A stretch of 47,634 bases of DNA. It comes from Chitinophagaceae bacterium. Its GTDB lineage: Bacteria; Bacteroidota; Bacteroidia; Chitinophagales; Chitinophagaceae. The notes below the pieces were generated by a model. The model did not search any database. It was not told the DNA's origin and worked only from the letters and a program-made list of their open reading frames with translations. Location: contig CANCPA010000008.1 of assembly GCA_947379895.1 (NCBI GenBank), positions 1 through 47,634 of the forward strand, given 5' to 3'. Shown here one piece after another: positions 38,441 to 47,292 of the stretch (position 1 is its first letter; the number at the start of each line of letters is the position of its first letter). The translations under genes were made by a program, and so were the position numbers.

Positions 38441-40516
38441 CTATTCGTTAATTTTAATAACCCTTGTCATATTCTTTTCCATAGAAAAGGTAAGCTTCCA
38501 CCCTTTTGTACTTTTAATAATGGTGATAGGTGTATTAGATACAATTTCACTAAATGAAGGTTTCCCTTTTAGCCCCAAAGCAGCGGTTTCAACGTCAACC
38601 TCCACTGTATCTGGTGCATTTGGTCCCCAAACAGTCAAGTAAATAGTTTCTCCACGACCAAAACGCTGCAACTGAACCTCTTTGGAATTTGAAGTGGCAT
38701 AGGTAACTGGCTCCCAACCGGCAAGGCGAATGGCGAGGTTTGCAGGTTCGTATCGATCCCACAATGCCTTGTGTTCTGGTTTAGTGTACCAAGAATAATC
38801 CTTATCATAATTGGGGTGGTTTGGAGGATAAAAATATAAAACTTGAACGGGACAAGCAAATCCATAAGCGGTGGTTTTCGCAAGAGCATTCTTAATAACG
38901 TCCAAAGTGGGAGACTCTTTATGTTGTGGAATATTTCCAGAAGAGATTCGATAGGATTTGCGACCCACCACCATACGCTCAAAATCAAAACCACCAAGCT
39001 CTATTTCTTTAAAACTACCTTCTTGCCAGCCACCCGCTAATACAGAGGCTAAGAAAAATTGTCCCCCATTATTCTGCCCTGCGGGTTTATTGGTAATTTT
39101 TTTCCATGAATATTCTTTCATACCAGCTGCTTCATGAAATAATCCCCCTGTTTTCAGTTTTTCTCGATAGGCATCAAAAAGCTCATAGTTGGTAAATTGT
39201 GTATGAATACAAACACGCCCCTCTTGATCAAACGTTAGCGGATGATCTAAATAAGCAAAATGATCGCGACGGTAATTTAGAAAGTTACTCCATCCACCCA
39301 ATCTATCCCAATGGATGCCAATAAAATTACCTAGCTTTCTTAAATCTGTTGCCTTTCGCAAATACATATTCGCATAAACGGGCATTTTTTTATCGGCAAA
39401 AAGATCTGGGTCACAGTTGTGTGGAAAATCAATACCACCTTCTGATTCTTTAAAAGTACCAATACTACCATCTGGATTATAAGCGATACTATTAATCAAT
39501 GCCGATCTTCCTTCAATAATTAATGGGCTTTTCGAATCTCCTTTTTTCTCGTAATGTTGAATGGTGGTGGCGTTTTCAATAGCATTAATTAGTTGTTCAT
39601 TCGTTTCTAACTTTTTTGCATTTTTTATGTCTTGAATGCGAGCAGAAGTTTTAGTGTAAGCCAAGTATTCTTTTAGTTCAGGGTCGATTTGTTTAGTTGT
39701 TTTAAAGGTTTCATTCACAAAATTCATATTTATCCAATCGTGATGATGACCTAGAGCCGTCATGACTTTTTTGTCAATTTGATAGTAATCTGGATACCAA
39801 TTGTAATATTTAGCTAAAGCATCTCGAAAACCCCAAGTGCCATCTATAGTATAAATTCGAAAACAAAAGGGTGCTTTTGAAGGGAATTTTTTAGTATCCT
39901 TCGATAATCCAAAAGCCATCTGTAAACGAATGCCATCTGCATCGGCACCAACTTCAAACACACAAGGATGGGTAGGAAGTATTGCCATCGCAATTCCACC
40001 ATTATCTGTCCATACGGCTGGAATGGGTACTAGATTATTACTTTCCGAATAGGCAGGGTTATCATTTGTGATGATTGGACAATTACTTAAAGATTTGCCC
40101 CATTTCCATCCTATTGTATTTACCGGCAAATTAAAACCAAGCCATAAACCACGGTCTTTATCTGTAAGATTTTCTAGTACACCGGTAACTTCAATAAAGC
40201 CATTCCCTTCACTAACAATTGCCGAAATACTAGCTTGTAGAGAACTTTGTACCGTTAAATAGAGTTTGCCATTTTTTGAGATTGCTTTACCTAGCATCTC
40301 TACCTTTTTAGTACTATTGGGTTCCCGAAGGAAAAAGCCGCCTGACAATCCTTTCTGAATTTTTTCATTGTCTAATACTATATTACTGACTATCCCATTT
40401 TTTTCAAATGATAGATGTAAGCCTGCATGATCCGTAAGGCTTACGGTTTGTGCTTTTGCTGTAACAGTGGATAACAGTATCCAAATTAGATTTAAAACAA
40501 CTTTACTTTTTTTCAT
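38441..40516 (-). CDS. Large exported protein, putative glycosidase of unknown family
   Basis: 691 aa with a signal peptide ending TAKAQ. Residues 25-225 form a beta-sandwich-like N-terminal domain (HLSFEKNGIVSNIVLDNEKIQ, GFIEVTGVLENLTDKDRGLWLGF) of the type that precedes many glycosidase barrels. The middle (GFRDALAKYYNWYPDYY, IGIHWDRLGGWSNFLNYRRDHF, LFHEAAGMKEYSW) looks like a TIM barrel. A C-terminal beta domain ends TFSMEKNMTRVIKI. I cannot name a family or catalytic residues. It is the last gene of the operon, 18 bp after the frameshifted sulfatase, so a role in the same polysaccharide pathway is likely. Confidence 0.5.
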   Translation of the reverse strand: MKKSKVVLNLIWILLSTVTAKAQTVSLTDHAGLHLSFEKNGIVSNIVLDNEKIQKGLSGGFFLREPNSTKKVEMLGKAISKNGKLYLTVQSSLQASISAIVSEGNGFIEVTGVLENLTDKDRGLWLGFNLPVNTIGWKWGKSLSNCPIITNDNPAYSESNNLVPIPAVWTDNGGIAMAILPTHPCVFEVGADADGIRLQMAFGLSKDTKKFPSKAPFCFRIYTIDGTWGFRDALAKYYNWYPDYYQIDKKVMTALGHHHDWINMNFVNETFKTTKQIDPELKEYLAYTKTSARIQDIKNAKKLETNEQLINAIENATTIQHYEKKGDSKSPLIIEGRSALINSIAYNPDGSIGTFKESEGGIDFPHNCDPDLFADKKMPVYANMYLRKATDLRKLGNFIGIHWDRLGGWSNFLNYRRDHFAYLDHPLTFDQEGRVCIHTQFTNYELFDAYREKLKTGGLFHEAAGMKEYSWKKITNKPAGQNNGGQFFLASVLAGGWQEGSFKEIELGGFDFERMVVGRKSYRISSGNIPQHKESPTLDVIKNALAKTTAYGFACPVQVLYFYPPNHPNYDKDYSWYTKPEHKALWDRYEPANLAIRLAGWEPVTYATSNSKEVQLQRFGRGETIYLTVWGPNAPDTVEVDVETAALGLKGKPSFSEIVSNTPITIIKSTKGWKLTFSMEKNMTRVIKINE

Positions 40517-40534
40517 ACAATTTCTAATTAAAAT

Positions 40535-42191
40535 TTATTCTGTCTTTTGTTTACGTGAACCTTTTCCCTTTTTATCTTTTTTATCTATTTTAGCTTCATT
40601 CTCTTCTTTTTCCGAATCAACTGAATCTGATTCGTTTCCCTTACTAACAGATTTATACCATTCTGCCCAACTTTTTACCATTGACTGAACCAATTCAGGA
40701 TGAGTACTAGCTAAATCTTTAGTCTCTGCCCGCTCATTCGACAAATCATAAAGTTGCCAAACCCCTTGATGCGTCCTTGCCTCTAGGTGACAATCGCAAA
40801 GCCTTCAAATTACCTTGTATCTCGGCAGAAAACTTTTCATAATTCCACAACAATTTACGCTCAACAATGGGTGCTTTTTTTAGTTGAGGTAACAAACTTT
40901 GCCCATCCAATTGATTTAGTTTTCGCCCTTCATATTCAGAGGGATAATGCAAATTGGCTAAGTCTAATACCGTTGGAAAAATATCACAAATAGAGCCTGC
41001 TTGCTTAGAAACGATACCCGGTTTGCCAATTCCTTTTGGCCAATGGAAAATCATGGGTGTACCAATTCCTCCTTCGTACAATGTTGATTTGTGACCTCGC
41101 AGGGGCGTATTACAAACGGCAGCACCTACATCGTTAATCCGTTTTTCTGTACCACGATCTCCCATTTGCTGTCCAAAGGGCAATGTGGCTGGTACACTTT
41201 CGGCACTAGCACCATTGTCACTCATAAAAAAGATAGCCGTATTATCAAACAGGTTATTTTTTTTAAGATAATCAAAAAGGCGACCCAATTCTACATCCAA
41301 ACGATAGACCATTGCTGTGTGAACTGCCATAGCCTGTTGATAATATTCTTTTTCTTCTGTAGTAAAAGAATCCCACGAGTTAGATTTTTCGTCAATTGAA
41401 CTAAGCGAACATATTTTTGGATTGATAATGCCTAACGCAACCATGCGATCATAACGTCGTTTGCGAGCAGCATCTGTACCTGACTTAAAAACATTTAAAT
41501 ATCGTTCCACATCGGCTCTTGGAGCTTGCAATGGCCAATGCGGAAGATGCGAGGCGTAATACAAAAAGAAAGGTTTAGTCGTTCCTTTGTTTACCACTTC
41601 TCCCTGTAAAAACTTCATCGCATAATTAGCATGTTCGGTTTCCATGTACCATTTCTCAACAGGTACGGTCATATCCTTCTCCGCGTAGGTACGCCCATCT
41701 AGTTGTATATCACGAACCTGTTTTTCATCAGTTGGCCACCAGTGAATGGCACTTAGTCCAGCACCGAAATAACGCTGAAAGCCCATTTGCAATGGGGCGG
41801 GTTTTATATGCCATTTACCTACCATCAAAGTGGTGTACTCTCCTTTCAATGCCTCTGCAATCGTCATCGCTCCACGGTTAACATTTCCTGCTTTGTGATC
41901 AGCACCAATTCTTTGAGGAGATTGTCCGGTCATTAGCGACGCTCTACTTGGTGCACATTTAGCATTATTATAAAAATTCGTAAATAGGATTCCTTTTTTA
42001 GCCAGTAAATCCAAATGCGGTGTCTCTGCATCACCACCCATACAACCTAAGTCAGCATATCCCATATCATCTGCTAGAATGATTAGGATGTTCGGTTTGG
42101 CTTGTGGTTTTGCAACTTGAGCATATATTGTTATTAGGGGAAAAAGACAACAAAAGGTTAGTTTAAAAACAATTTTTAATACATTTTTCAT
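40535..42191 (-). pseudogene. S1-family sulfatase split by a frameshift, Lys/Asp-rich tail
   Basis: The first frame (42191 to 40746) gives 481 aa with signal peptide, ILADDMGYADLGCMGG, Cys79 in KCAPSRASLMTG and FFMSDNGASAES. It then runs out in LSPRGKDASRGLATL and stops. The second frame (to 40535) supplies the missing end: THQGVWQLYDLSNERAETKD, then a charged tail (DKKDKKGKGSRKQ). The frames join near 40785-40790, where removing one base of the CC on the minus strand yields ...LSLEARTHQGVWQLYDL. The restored length, about 550 aa, fits the neighbours. The protein may be inactive or truncated; a sequencing error is possible. Lies 121 bp after the next sulfatase. Confidence 0.85.
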
Positions 42192-42312
42192 TCTTTATAT
42201 CTTTTTTACAATGATTTGAATTCTATTTTACTTTTCATTTTTTGAAAAAATTATAACATTCGATGTTAACTTTCCTAATGCAAGTAATTAGTAATTGAAA
42301 TTGTTTCAAAAA

Positions 42313-43875
42313 CTACGAATTGTCTTTATACTTTTCTCTTAATTTTTTCAATTTTAGTTTTAATTCTTTTACTAAACTAGCATATAAAGGATCGTTAAAT
42401 ACGTTTTTCATTTCTTGTGGGTCTTTTTTACGATCATATAATTCCCATTCATCTATGTCATAAAAATAAACTAGCTTATATTCTTTAGTAACAATGCCAT
42501 AATGCTTTTGTACATTATGCTCATTTGGAAAATCTGAATAATGATAGTAAACAGCCTCTCGATTCCACTTATTTGAATGACCATTTAAGAGTGGCATAAA
42601 ACTTTTTCCTTGCATATCATTTGGCGCTTCAATTTTTGCAGCTTCTAAAAATGTTTGTGCAAAATCTAAATTTTGAACCATTTCGTCATTGGTGATTCCT
42701 GGTTTGATTACATTAGGCCATCGAATCATTAATGGCGTTTTAAAAGACTCATCATAAATAAATCGTTTATCAAACCAACCATGTTCACCCAAATAAAATC
42801 CTTGATCAGAAGTATATATTACTATCGTATTTTTAGCTAATCCACTCTCGTCAAGATAGTTTAACACTCTACCCACATTATCATCTACTGAAGAGACACA
42901 TGCTAAATAATCCTGCATAAAACGCTGATATTTCCAGTTCATTTTTTGCTTGGTGTTCATATTGGGCCAGTTTATTTTAAATGAATTACTTATGGAATCT
43001 ATTATTGGGTCATACAGTGCTTTTTGTTGCAAACTTAGTCTGCTATATTCTTGCCCAAGTCCTTTACCTTGCGATATTTTAGGTAAGACCTCTCCCATTT
43101 CTTTAATAATTTCTGATCTTACTTTGGAATCTTGACTATACTTCATATCAAGTAATAGACTCATTTTAGCAGTTTTTGCTGCAGTTCCACGATTGCTGTA
43201 ATCATCGAAAAGTGATTCAGGCATTGGAAACACTTTCTTACTAAACTCTTCGAATTTTTCGGGGCTAGGCCACCACGGTCTATGAGGCGATTTATGCAAA
43301 TACATGAGCATAAAAGGTTTTGCCTTATCTCTTTTTTTATCAAGCCAGTTAATTGTTAAATCTGTAATAACATCTGTTGCATAACCAGTAATTGTTGTAT
43401 CTCCTTTGTTAGTAATAAAATCTGGATTAAAATAATCTCCCTGCCCTGGCAAAATCATAAACTCATCAAAACCCTTGGGGTTATTTCCTAAATGTAATTT
43501 GCCATACATGGCTGTTTGATAGCCAGCGTTTTGAAACAATTGAGGAAATGTCATTTGGGATTCATCAAAAGGTTTTCTATTATCAGCCTTACCGTTCATG
43601 TGTGAATGTTTTCCAGTAAGTATGGTTGCTCTTGAAGGTTCACAAATAGAGTTGGCTACACAAGCATTGGTAAACAAAACACCCTCCTTTGCAATTCGAT
43701 CGATATTAGGAGTTTTTATTAATTTATCTGAATAAGCACTAATAGCCTGATAACCATGATCATCAGACATGATAAATAGGATGTTCGGTTTGGCTTGTGG
43801 TTTTGCAACTTGAGCATATATTACAATTGGCAAAGAAAGTAATACCACAATTAAATTAAAAACAATATTTTTCAT
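42313..43875 (-). CDS. S1-family sulfatase, CEPSR active site
   Basis: 520 aa, exported (signal ending VIYAQ). Motifs are FIMSDDHGYQAISAYSD, Cys78 in SICEPSRATILTGKHSHMNG, TAMYGKLHLG, TSDQGFYLGEHGWFDKRFIY and TPLMIRWP. This pattern resembles the GlcNAc-6-sulfatase-like branch of S1 (SulfAtlas S1_8/S1_11-type) more than the other sulfatases here; that subfamily placement is from memory. No charged Lys/Asp tail, ending LREKYKDNS. A 46-bp stretch over its signal-peptide junction (43776-43821) is identical to one in the neighbouring sulfatase. Confidence 0.9.
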   Translation of the reverse strand: MKNIVFNLIVVLLSLPIVIYAQVAKPQAKPNILFIMSDDHGYQAISAYSDKLIKTPNIDRIAKEGVLFTNACVANSICEPSRATILTGKHSHMNGKADNRKPFDESQMTFPQLFQNAGYQTAMYGKLHLGNNPKGFDEFMILPGQGDYFNPDFITNKGDTTITGYATDVITDLTINWLDKKRDKAKPFMLMYLHKSPHRPWWPSPEKFEEFSKKVFPMPESLFDDYSNRGTAAKTAKMSLLLDMKYSQDSKVRSEIIKEMGEVLPKISQGKGLGQEYSRLSLQQKALYDPIIDSISNSFKINWPNMNTKQKMNWKYQRFMQDYLACVSSVDDNVGRVLNYLDESGLAKNTIVIYTSDQGFYLGEHGWFDKRFIYDESFKTPLMIRWPNVIKPGITNDEMVQNLDFAQTFLEAAKIEAPNDMQGKSFMPLLNGHSNKWNREAVYYHYSDFPNEHNVQKHYGIVTKEYKLVYFYDIDEWELYDRKKDPQEMKNVFNDPLYASLVKELKLKLKKLREKYKDNS

Positions 43876-43945
43876 TTTATTTGGTTGCTTTATTTGTAAT
43901 AAAGAACTTATATCATTCCTTTTAAAATACTTTTAGCTATTAAAT

Positions 43946-44620
43946 TTATTTTTCTACATAAGGACGAACGCTCTCAATAAGTAATCGATAACCCGCTTCA
44001 TTGAAGTGTAATTGGTCAGAGGCAAATAATTCAGTTCTTGGCAATCCCTCTGCATTAATAACCATGTTATAGGTATCAATGTAATGCAGTTTTGGATTTG
44101 ATTTTATAAAATCCTGAATATATTGATTTACTTTTTGTTCTTCCATACGCAGTCTCCATCGCTTTACACTTGGCTTTAAAGAAATGTAATAAATCTGTGT
44201 TGCTGGGAGTTTAGCTAGTACCAATTCAATTAGTTTTTTAAAGTCTTCAAAAACTTGTTCAGGTGTTTAGCCACTTGATAAATCATTATCACCTGCATGA
44301 AAGAAAATCTTTTTAGGAGAATAAGGTAAAATTATTCGGTCAGCAAAATTGTACGAATCAATAATACTTGAACCTCCAAAACCACGGTTGAATACGGGGT
44401 ATCCAGCAAAGTCTTTTTCAAGTGTTTTCCACTTCACAATTGATGACGACCCTACGAATTCTATCCCACCTTTTGGAGGAGGATTAGTACTATCAACCCT
44501 TTCAAAAGCAGCAATTGCCTTCTCCAATTTAGCCGTTTTATCTGTTTTTTGTGCCGATAATACTGATAAGAAGAACGCTGAAAAAAGCAAGAATAAATAA
44601 CATGTTTTTTTCATTTTCAA
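43946..44620 (-). pseudogene. SGNH/GDSL hydrolase interrupted by one in-frame stop
   Basis: Reading from 44620, a signal peptide (ending LSAQ) leads into an SGNH esterase: FVGSSSIVKW (block I serine), FNRGFGGSSI (block II), FHAGDNDLSSG (block III Asn/Asp). A TAA at 44267-44269 then stops the frame, but the same frame continues TPEQVFEDF... to SDQLHFNEAGYR (block V Asp-x-x-His) and ends at 43946. Relatives usually have Lys where the stop sits (GKTPEQ), so a single AAA-to-TAA change explains it. Full restored length is 224 aa. Such enzymes typically deacetylate sugars. Located 21 bp after the 598-aa gene in the same operon. Confidence 0.85.
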
Positions 44621-44641
44621 AGTTTAATATATTTAGTAATC

Positions 44642-46438
44642 CTATTTGACTGGTCTTATTTTAGTAATTATACGAATATCATTAGCAAATTTCAAAATGT
44701 CAGTTTTTAAATTTAAGGGTAGCTTGTCGCTTTCATCAGATAAATGTTGTAATTGATTTGCAATGGCACTAAACTTTTTAATGGCATCGTTTTCAGACAA
44801 AGTTTTCGACCTATACCAATCATAGTGAACACTTCCTGCTTCTATAAAAAGTTTCATTCCTTTTGCCAAAATGTATATTGAGTGATAGGATTCATTAATA
44901 AAAACAGCCTTTTCTTTTGGTAAATCTTTAGTTAAGCTAGGCAATTTAGGTATCGTTTTTTCCAACCAATTAATGACTTCTGTTTTTTCTTTTAAATACA
45001 TTTCTATAGGCTTTGCAACAATTGAGTTTTGAACTCTCCATTGAACAGCAGCATCTATTTCATCTGAAATTAGTGGATATAATATGGTACCAGGCTTTTG
45101 AAATAAATCATCAATTGCCTTCATATATCTAACATTGTTAAAATAATCTTTATCAAGATAAACAGCGAGGGGAAAGGCAGAATGATTTAGTGAACTAGTG
45201 CCATTTATTCCAACTATTTTTTGTAACATGGGTTCGGTTTCATAAAAGATGTCTATTAATTTATTAGGTACATCCTTTCCTAAATATTCGTGTACAGCAT
45301 TACTCAATACTTTTTTGGGATCAGCAGTAGGAGTATAGCAATATTGAGTGAGCATATAGGCATTCATTCTATCGAAATTGATATCTGTACAACCTCTATC
45401 CCAAAAAAAGGTACGTCCATTTACGATGTCAACTCCTTTTTTAATGCCCTCATTTACAGATTTCTTCCACCAACGTGGCAAAACACAGGGATAAAAGCCT
45501 TGCCCTAGGTATTCACAATCTGTTAGAATATTTTGAGAAATGGGGTTACTTGCAAACAATTGCTTTTGATCTGCTTCGGGAATAAAAGCAAAGGGTGGAC
45601 ATAGCGTATTCTCTTCGGGCCAAGTATTATCTTCCATCATAATAATTTCAGGATATTTAGCCAAAGCCTCAAACACCTGCCGATGTGTTTTATAAGTATG
45701 GAAATAGTCGTGAGCAAAAACGGTTCCTTTAATATTTAGTTCTTTGCATACTTCGTTCAGTGCACCAACCCACACCTCAAGCCATTCATTGTTATGTTCA
45801 AGGTCATATTCATCAAACTTTAAAAGCTCTCCATTACCTTCACACATCCAAACTGTAACGCCTTTTAGCAGTGGTAATTTCTTTTTTAGTAACCTAATAT
45901 GATTTTTCAGCAACTCACCAAGAAATGGATGTGGCATGATTAGTTTGCCCTTGGCATCGAATAATTCTGGTTTTATTTTTTTTACCAACTGAACATCTTG
46001 TACAGGAAAAATAGGGAAAGGATAGCCGTAATTAAATTCAATTCCATTATTCACACATCCTTTGTAAGCCTTTAAAATCATTTCCTCCTGCCATTTATAT
46101 TCTTCACTATTTTGAAAACGCTTAAATTCAGGCATCAATTCTTCTAACCATGGAATGGTAGTATAATTTCCTTTTAAAACACCATTGATTCGTTCCTCAA
46201 CATTTTGTTTAAATAAGTTAGCCCTATAATGTGGGGCAAAGCATTCATATCCTGCAACTCCCCAACTAGCTATGTCTTTAAACCATTTTTCACTATTTGT
46301 CGAATTGGTCAACATTCCTGTAAGCACTGGTTTAACTTTATATTTTGACTTTTGGGCAGGTAGTAATTCGGTAAGACCCAATATGAAAAAAAGAAATGGG
46401 GTAATTGCTTTTATAGAATAGGGAGAAAAAAAGTACAT
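44642..46438 (-). CDS. Exported putative TIM-barrel glycosidase (alpha-glucuronidase-like)
   Basis: 598 aa with an N-terminal signal/hydrophobic segment ending LLPAQ. The central part (GVTVWMCEGNGELLKFDEYD, GTVFAHDYFHTYKTHRQVFE, IIMMEDNTWPEE, CEYLGQGFYPCVLPRWW, NGRTFFWDRG) looks like a barrel with acidic residues at strand ends, loosely recalling GH67/GH115 alpha-glucuronidases and GH20-like enzymes. The C-terminal half is helical. The family call is weak. It is the first gene of the minus-strand operon that continues through the SGNH gene, two sulfatases and the 691-aa protein. Confidence 0.45.
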   Translation of the reverse strand: MYFFSPYSIKAITPFLFFILGLTELLPAQKSKYKVKPVLTGMLTNSTNSEKWFKDIASWGVAGYECFAPHYRANLFKQNVEERINGVLKGNYTTIPWLEELMPEFKRFQNSEEYKWQEEMILKAYKGCVNNGIEFNYGYPFPIFPVQDVQLVKKIKPELFDAKGKLIMPHPFLGELLKNHIRLLKKKLPLLKGVTVWMCEGNGELLKFDEYDLEHNNEWLEVWVGALNEVCKELNIKGTVFAHDYFHTYKTHRQVFEALAKYPEIIMMEDNTWPEENTLCPPFAFIPEADQKQLFASNPISQNILTDCEYLGQGFYPCVLPRWWKKSVNEGIKKGVDIVNGRTFFWDRGCTDINFDRMNAYMLTQYCYTPTADPKKVLSNAVHEYLGKDVPNKLIDIFYETEPMLQKIVGINGTSSLNHSAFPLAVYLDKDYFNNVRYMKAIDDLFQKPGTILYPLISDEIDAAVQWRVQNSIVAKPIEMYLKEKTEVINWLEKTIPKLPSLTKDLPKEKAVFINESYHSIYILAKGMKLFIEAGSVHYDWYRSKTLSENDAIKKFSAIANQLQHLSDESDKLPLNLKTDILKFANDIRIITKIRPVK

Positions 46439-46481
46439 GTTAAATTTATTTATAATAAAAACATTTGGTATTAAAATAAAA

Positions 46482-46514
46482 AGTCCCCCCGAATATTTGG
46501 CGTACGGGAGGACT
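46482..46514 (-). terminator. Terminator of the Spy-like gene
   Basis: AGTCCCCCCG (46482-46491) pairs with CGGGAGGACT (46505-46514), one wobble. On the minus strand a T-rich tract follows. It isolates the next operon from the Spy-like gene. Confidence 0.75.
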
Positions 46515-46546
46515 AATACTTAGCATTAAGGGTTTAGGGGTAAATT

Positions 46547-46951
46547 TTAATTCTCTTTATCCTCTTTTTTCTCTTTTTCTTTACCACCATTTTTGTTTTT
46601 CATTTTTTCTTTCCTTTCTTCTACCCAAGTATCAAACTTTGTTTTTTGCTCATCTGTCAAAATAGCTTTGATAGATGCACTTGCAGCTTCATTTACAGCC
46701 TTTGCTTCTTTCTTGCCTGCCTTTTTATCTCCATCAGTCGCTTTTGCTTTGATAGAATCTAACTTTTTGACACTTTCCAACTGTATCAATTGAATTTTTG
46801 ACGATTGATCTGCAGTTAAAGAAAGTTCTTTACTTAATTCTTTGACAAACTGTTCTGCACGCTGTTGAGCGTTTTTCTTAGGACTTCCATCTTGAGCGAA
46901 CACAGACATTGTACTCATTACTACTGCAAAAACTAAAATTACCTTTTTCAT
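46547..46951 (-). CDS. Small Spy/CpxP-like (LTxxQ) periplasmic protein with charged tail
   Basis: 134 aa with a signal peptide ending SVFAQ, then a helical protein with two LTxxQ-type motifs (LSLTADQSSKIQLI about 45-58, ILTDEQKTKFDTW about 97-109), the hallmark of Spy/CpxP-like periplasmic chaperones common in Bacteroidota. The central and C-terminal parts are rich in Lys, Asp and Glu, ending KNKNGGKEKEKKEDKEN, similar to the tails on four nearby enzymes. Monocistronic, with its own terminator. Possible role: periplasmic stress or folding of the exported enzymes (inference). Confidence 0.75.
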   Translation of the reverse strand: MKKVILVFAVVMSTMSVFAQDGSPKKNAQQRAEQFVKELSKELSLTADQSSKIQLIQLESVKKLDSIKAKATDGDKKAGKKEAKAVNEAASASIKAILTDEQKTKFDTWVEERKEKMKNKNGGKEKEKKEDKEN

Positions 46952-47161
46952 TTTTTTTAATTTAATTGTTAATTGTTATATATGCCAAAAAGCTTGATTA
47001 AAAAGTGAGGAAAATAGCTCAGGGGCTTTAGAAAAATAAGTTCCGTAAGCTACTGTCAATCGATAAATTCATTTTCAATATTCCAATATAGCACCTTATT
47101 AAGGTGATTAAAATTGATTGAGAAAATTGCATCAACGATAATTGTGTTTTTTACTTACAAC

Positions 47162-47290
47162 TTATAACTTACTTGGCAAAGTTTTTACTTTTCCTTGCCT
47201 AGGACTTTTTGAACGATTAGGAGATACTAAAACCCATTCGCAAGTAAATATATTTTTTCTTGTGTGAGGATGTTCCTTTATTTCAAACAT
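47162..47290 (-). pseudogene. galT: Truncated galactose-1-phosphate uridylyltransferase (N-terminal remnant)
   Basis: A 42-codon frame starting two bases after the galK stop reads [19 protein letters not shown] and then [15 protein letters not shown], the characteristic GalT N-terminus (usually GEWVLVSPHRxKRPWQG). It then stops; the remaining 300 or so residues are absent, and no further GalT homology is visible in the 210 bp before the Spy-like gene. The usual Trp of the PWQG motif is Arg here, suggesting decay. The arrangement galK-galT is a normal Leloir operon whose second gene has been lost at a rearrangement point. Confidence 0.75.
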
Positions 47291-47292
47291 AT

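Noticed and set aside
40535-40744. Stand-alone 69-aa protein
   Set aside because: It begins inside a conserved sulfatase block (LYDLSNERAE) and is the frameshifted 3' end of the upstream gene.
40780-40795. Programmed ribosomal frameshift in the sulfatase
   Set aside because: No slippery heptamer or downstream structure is evident; sulfatases are not known to use one. A mutation or read error is simpler.
43946-44224. Stand-alone 92-aa protein
   Set aside because: In frame with the upstream SGNH part, with recognisable coding between it and the TAA; it is the second half of one broken gene.
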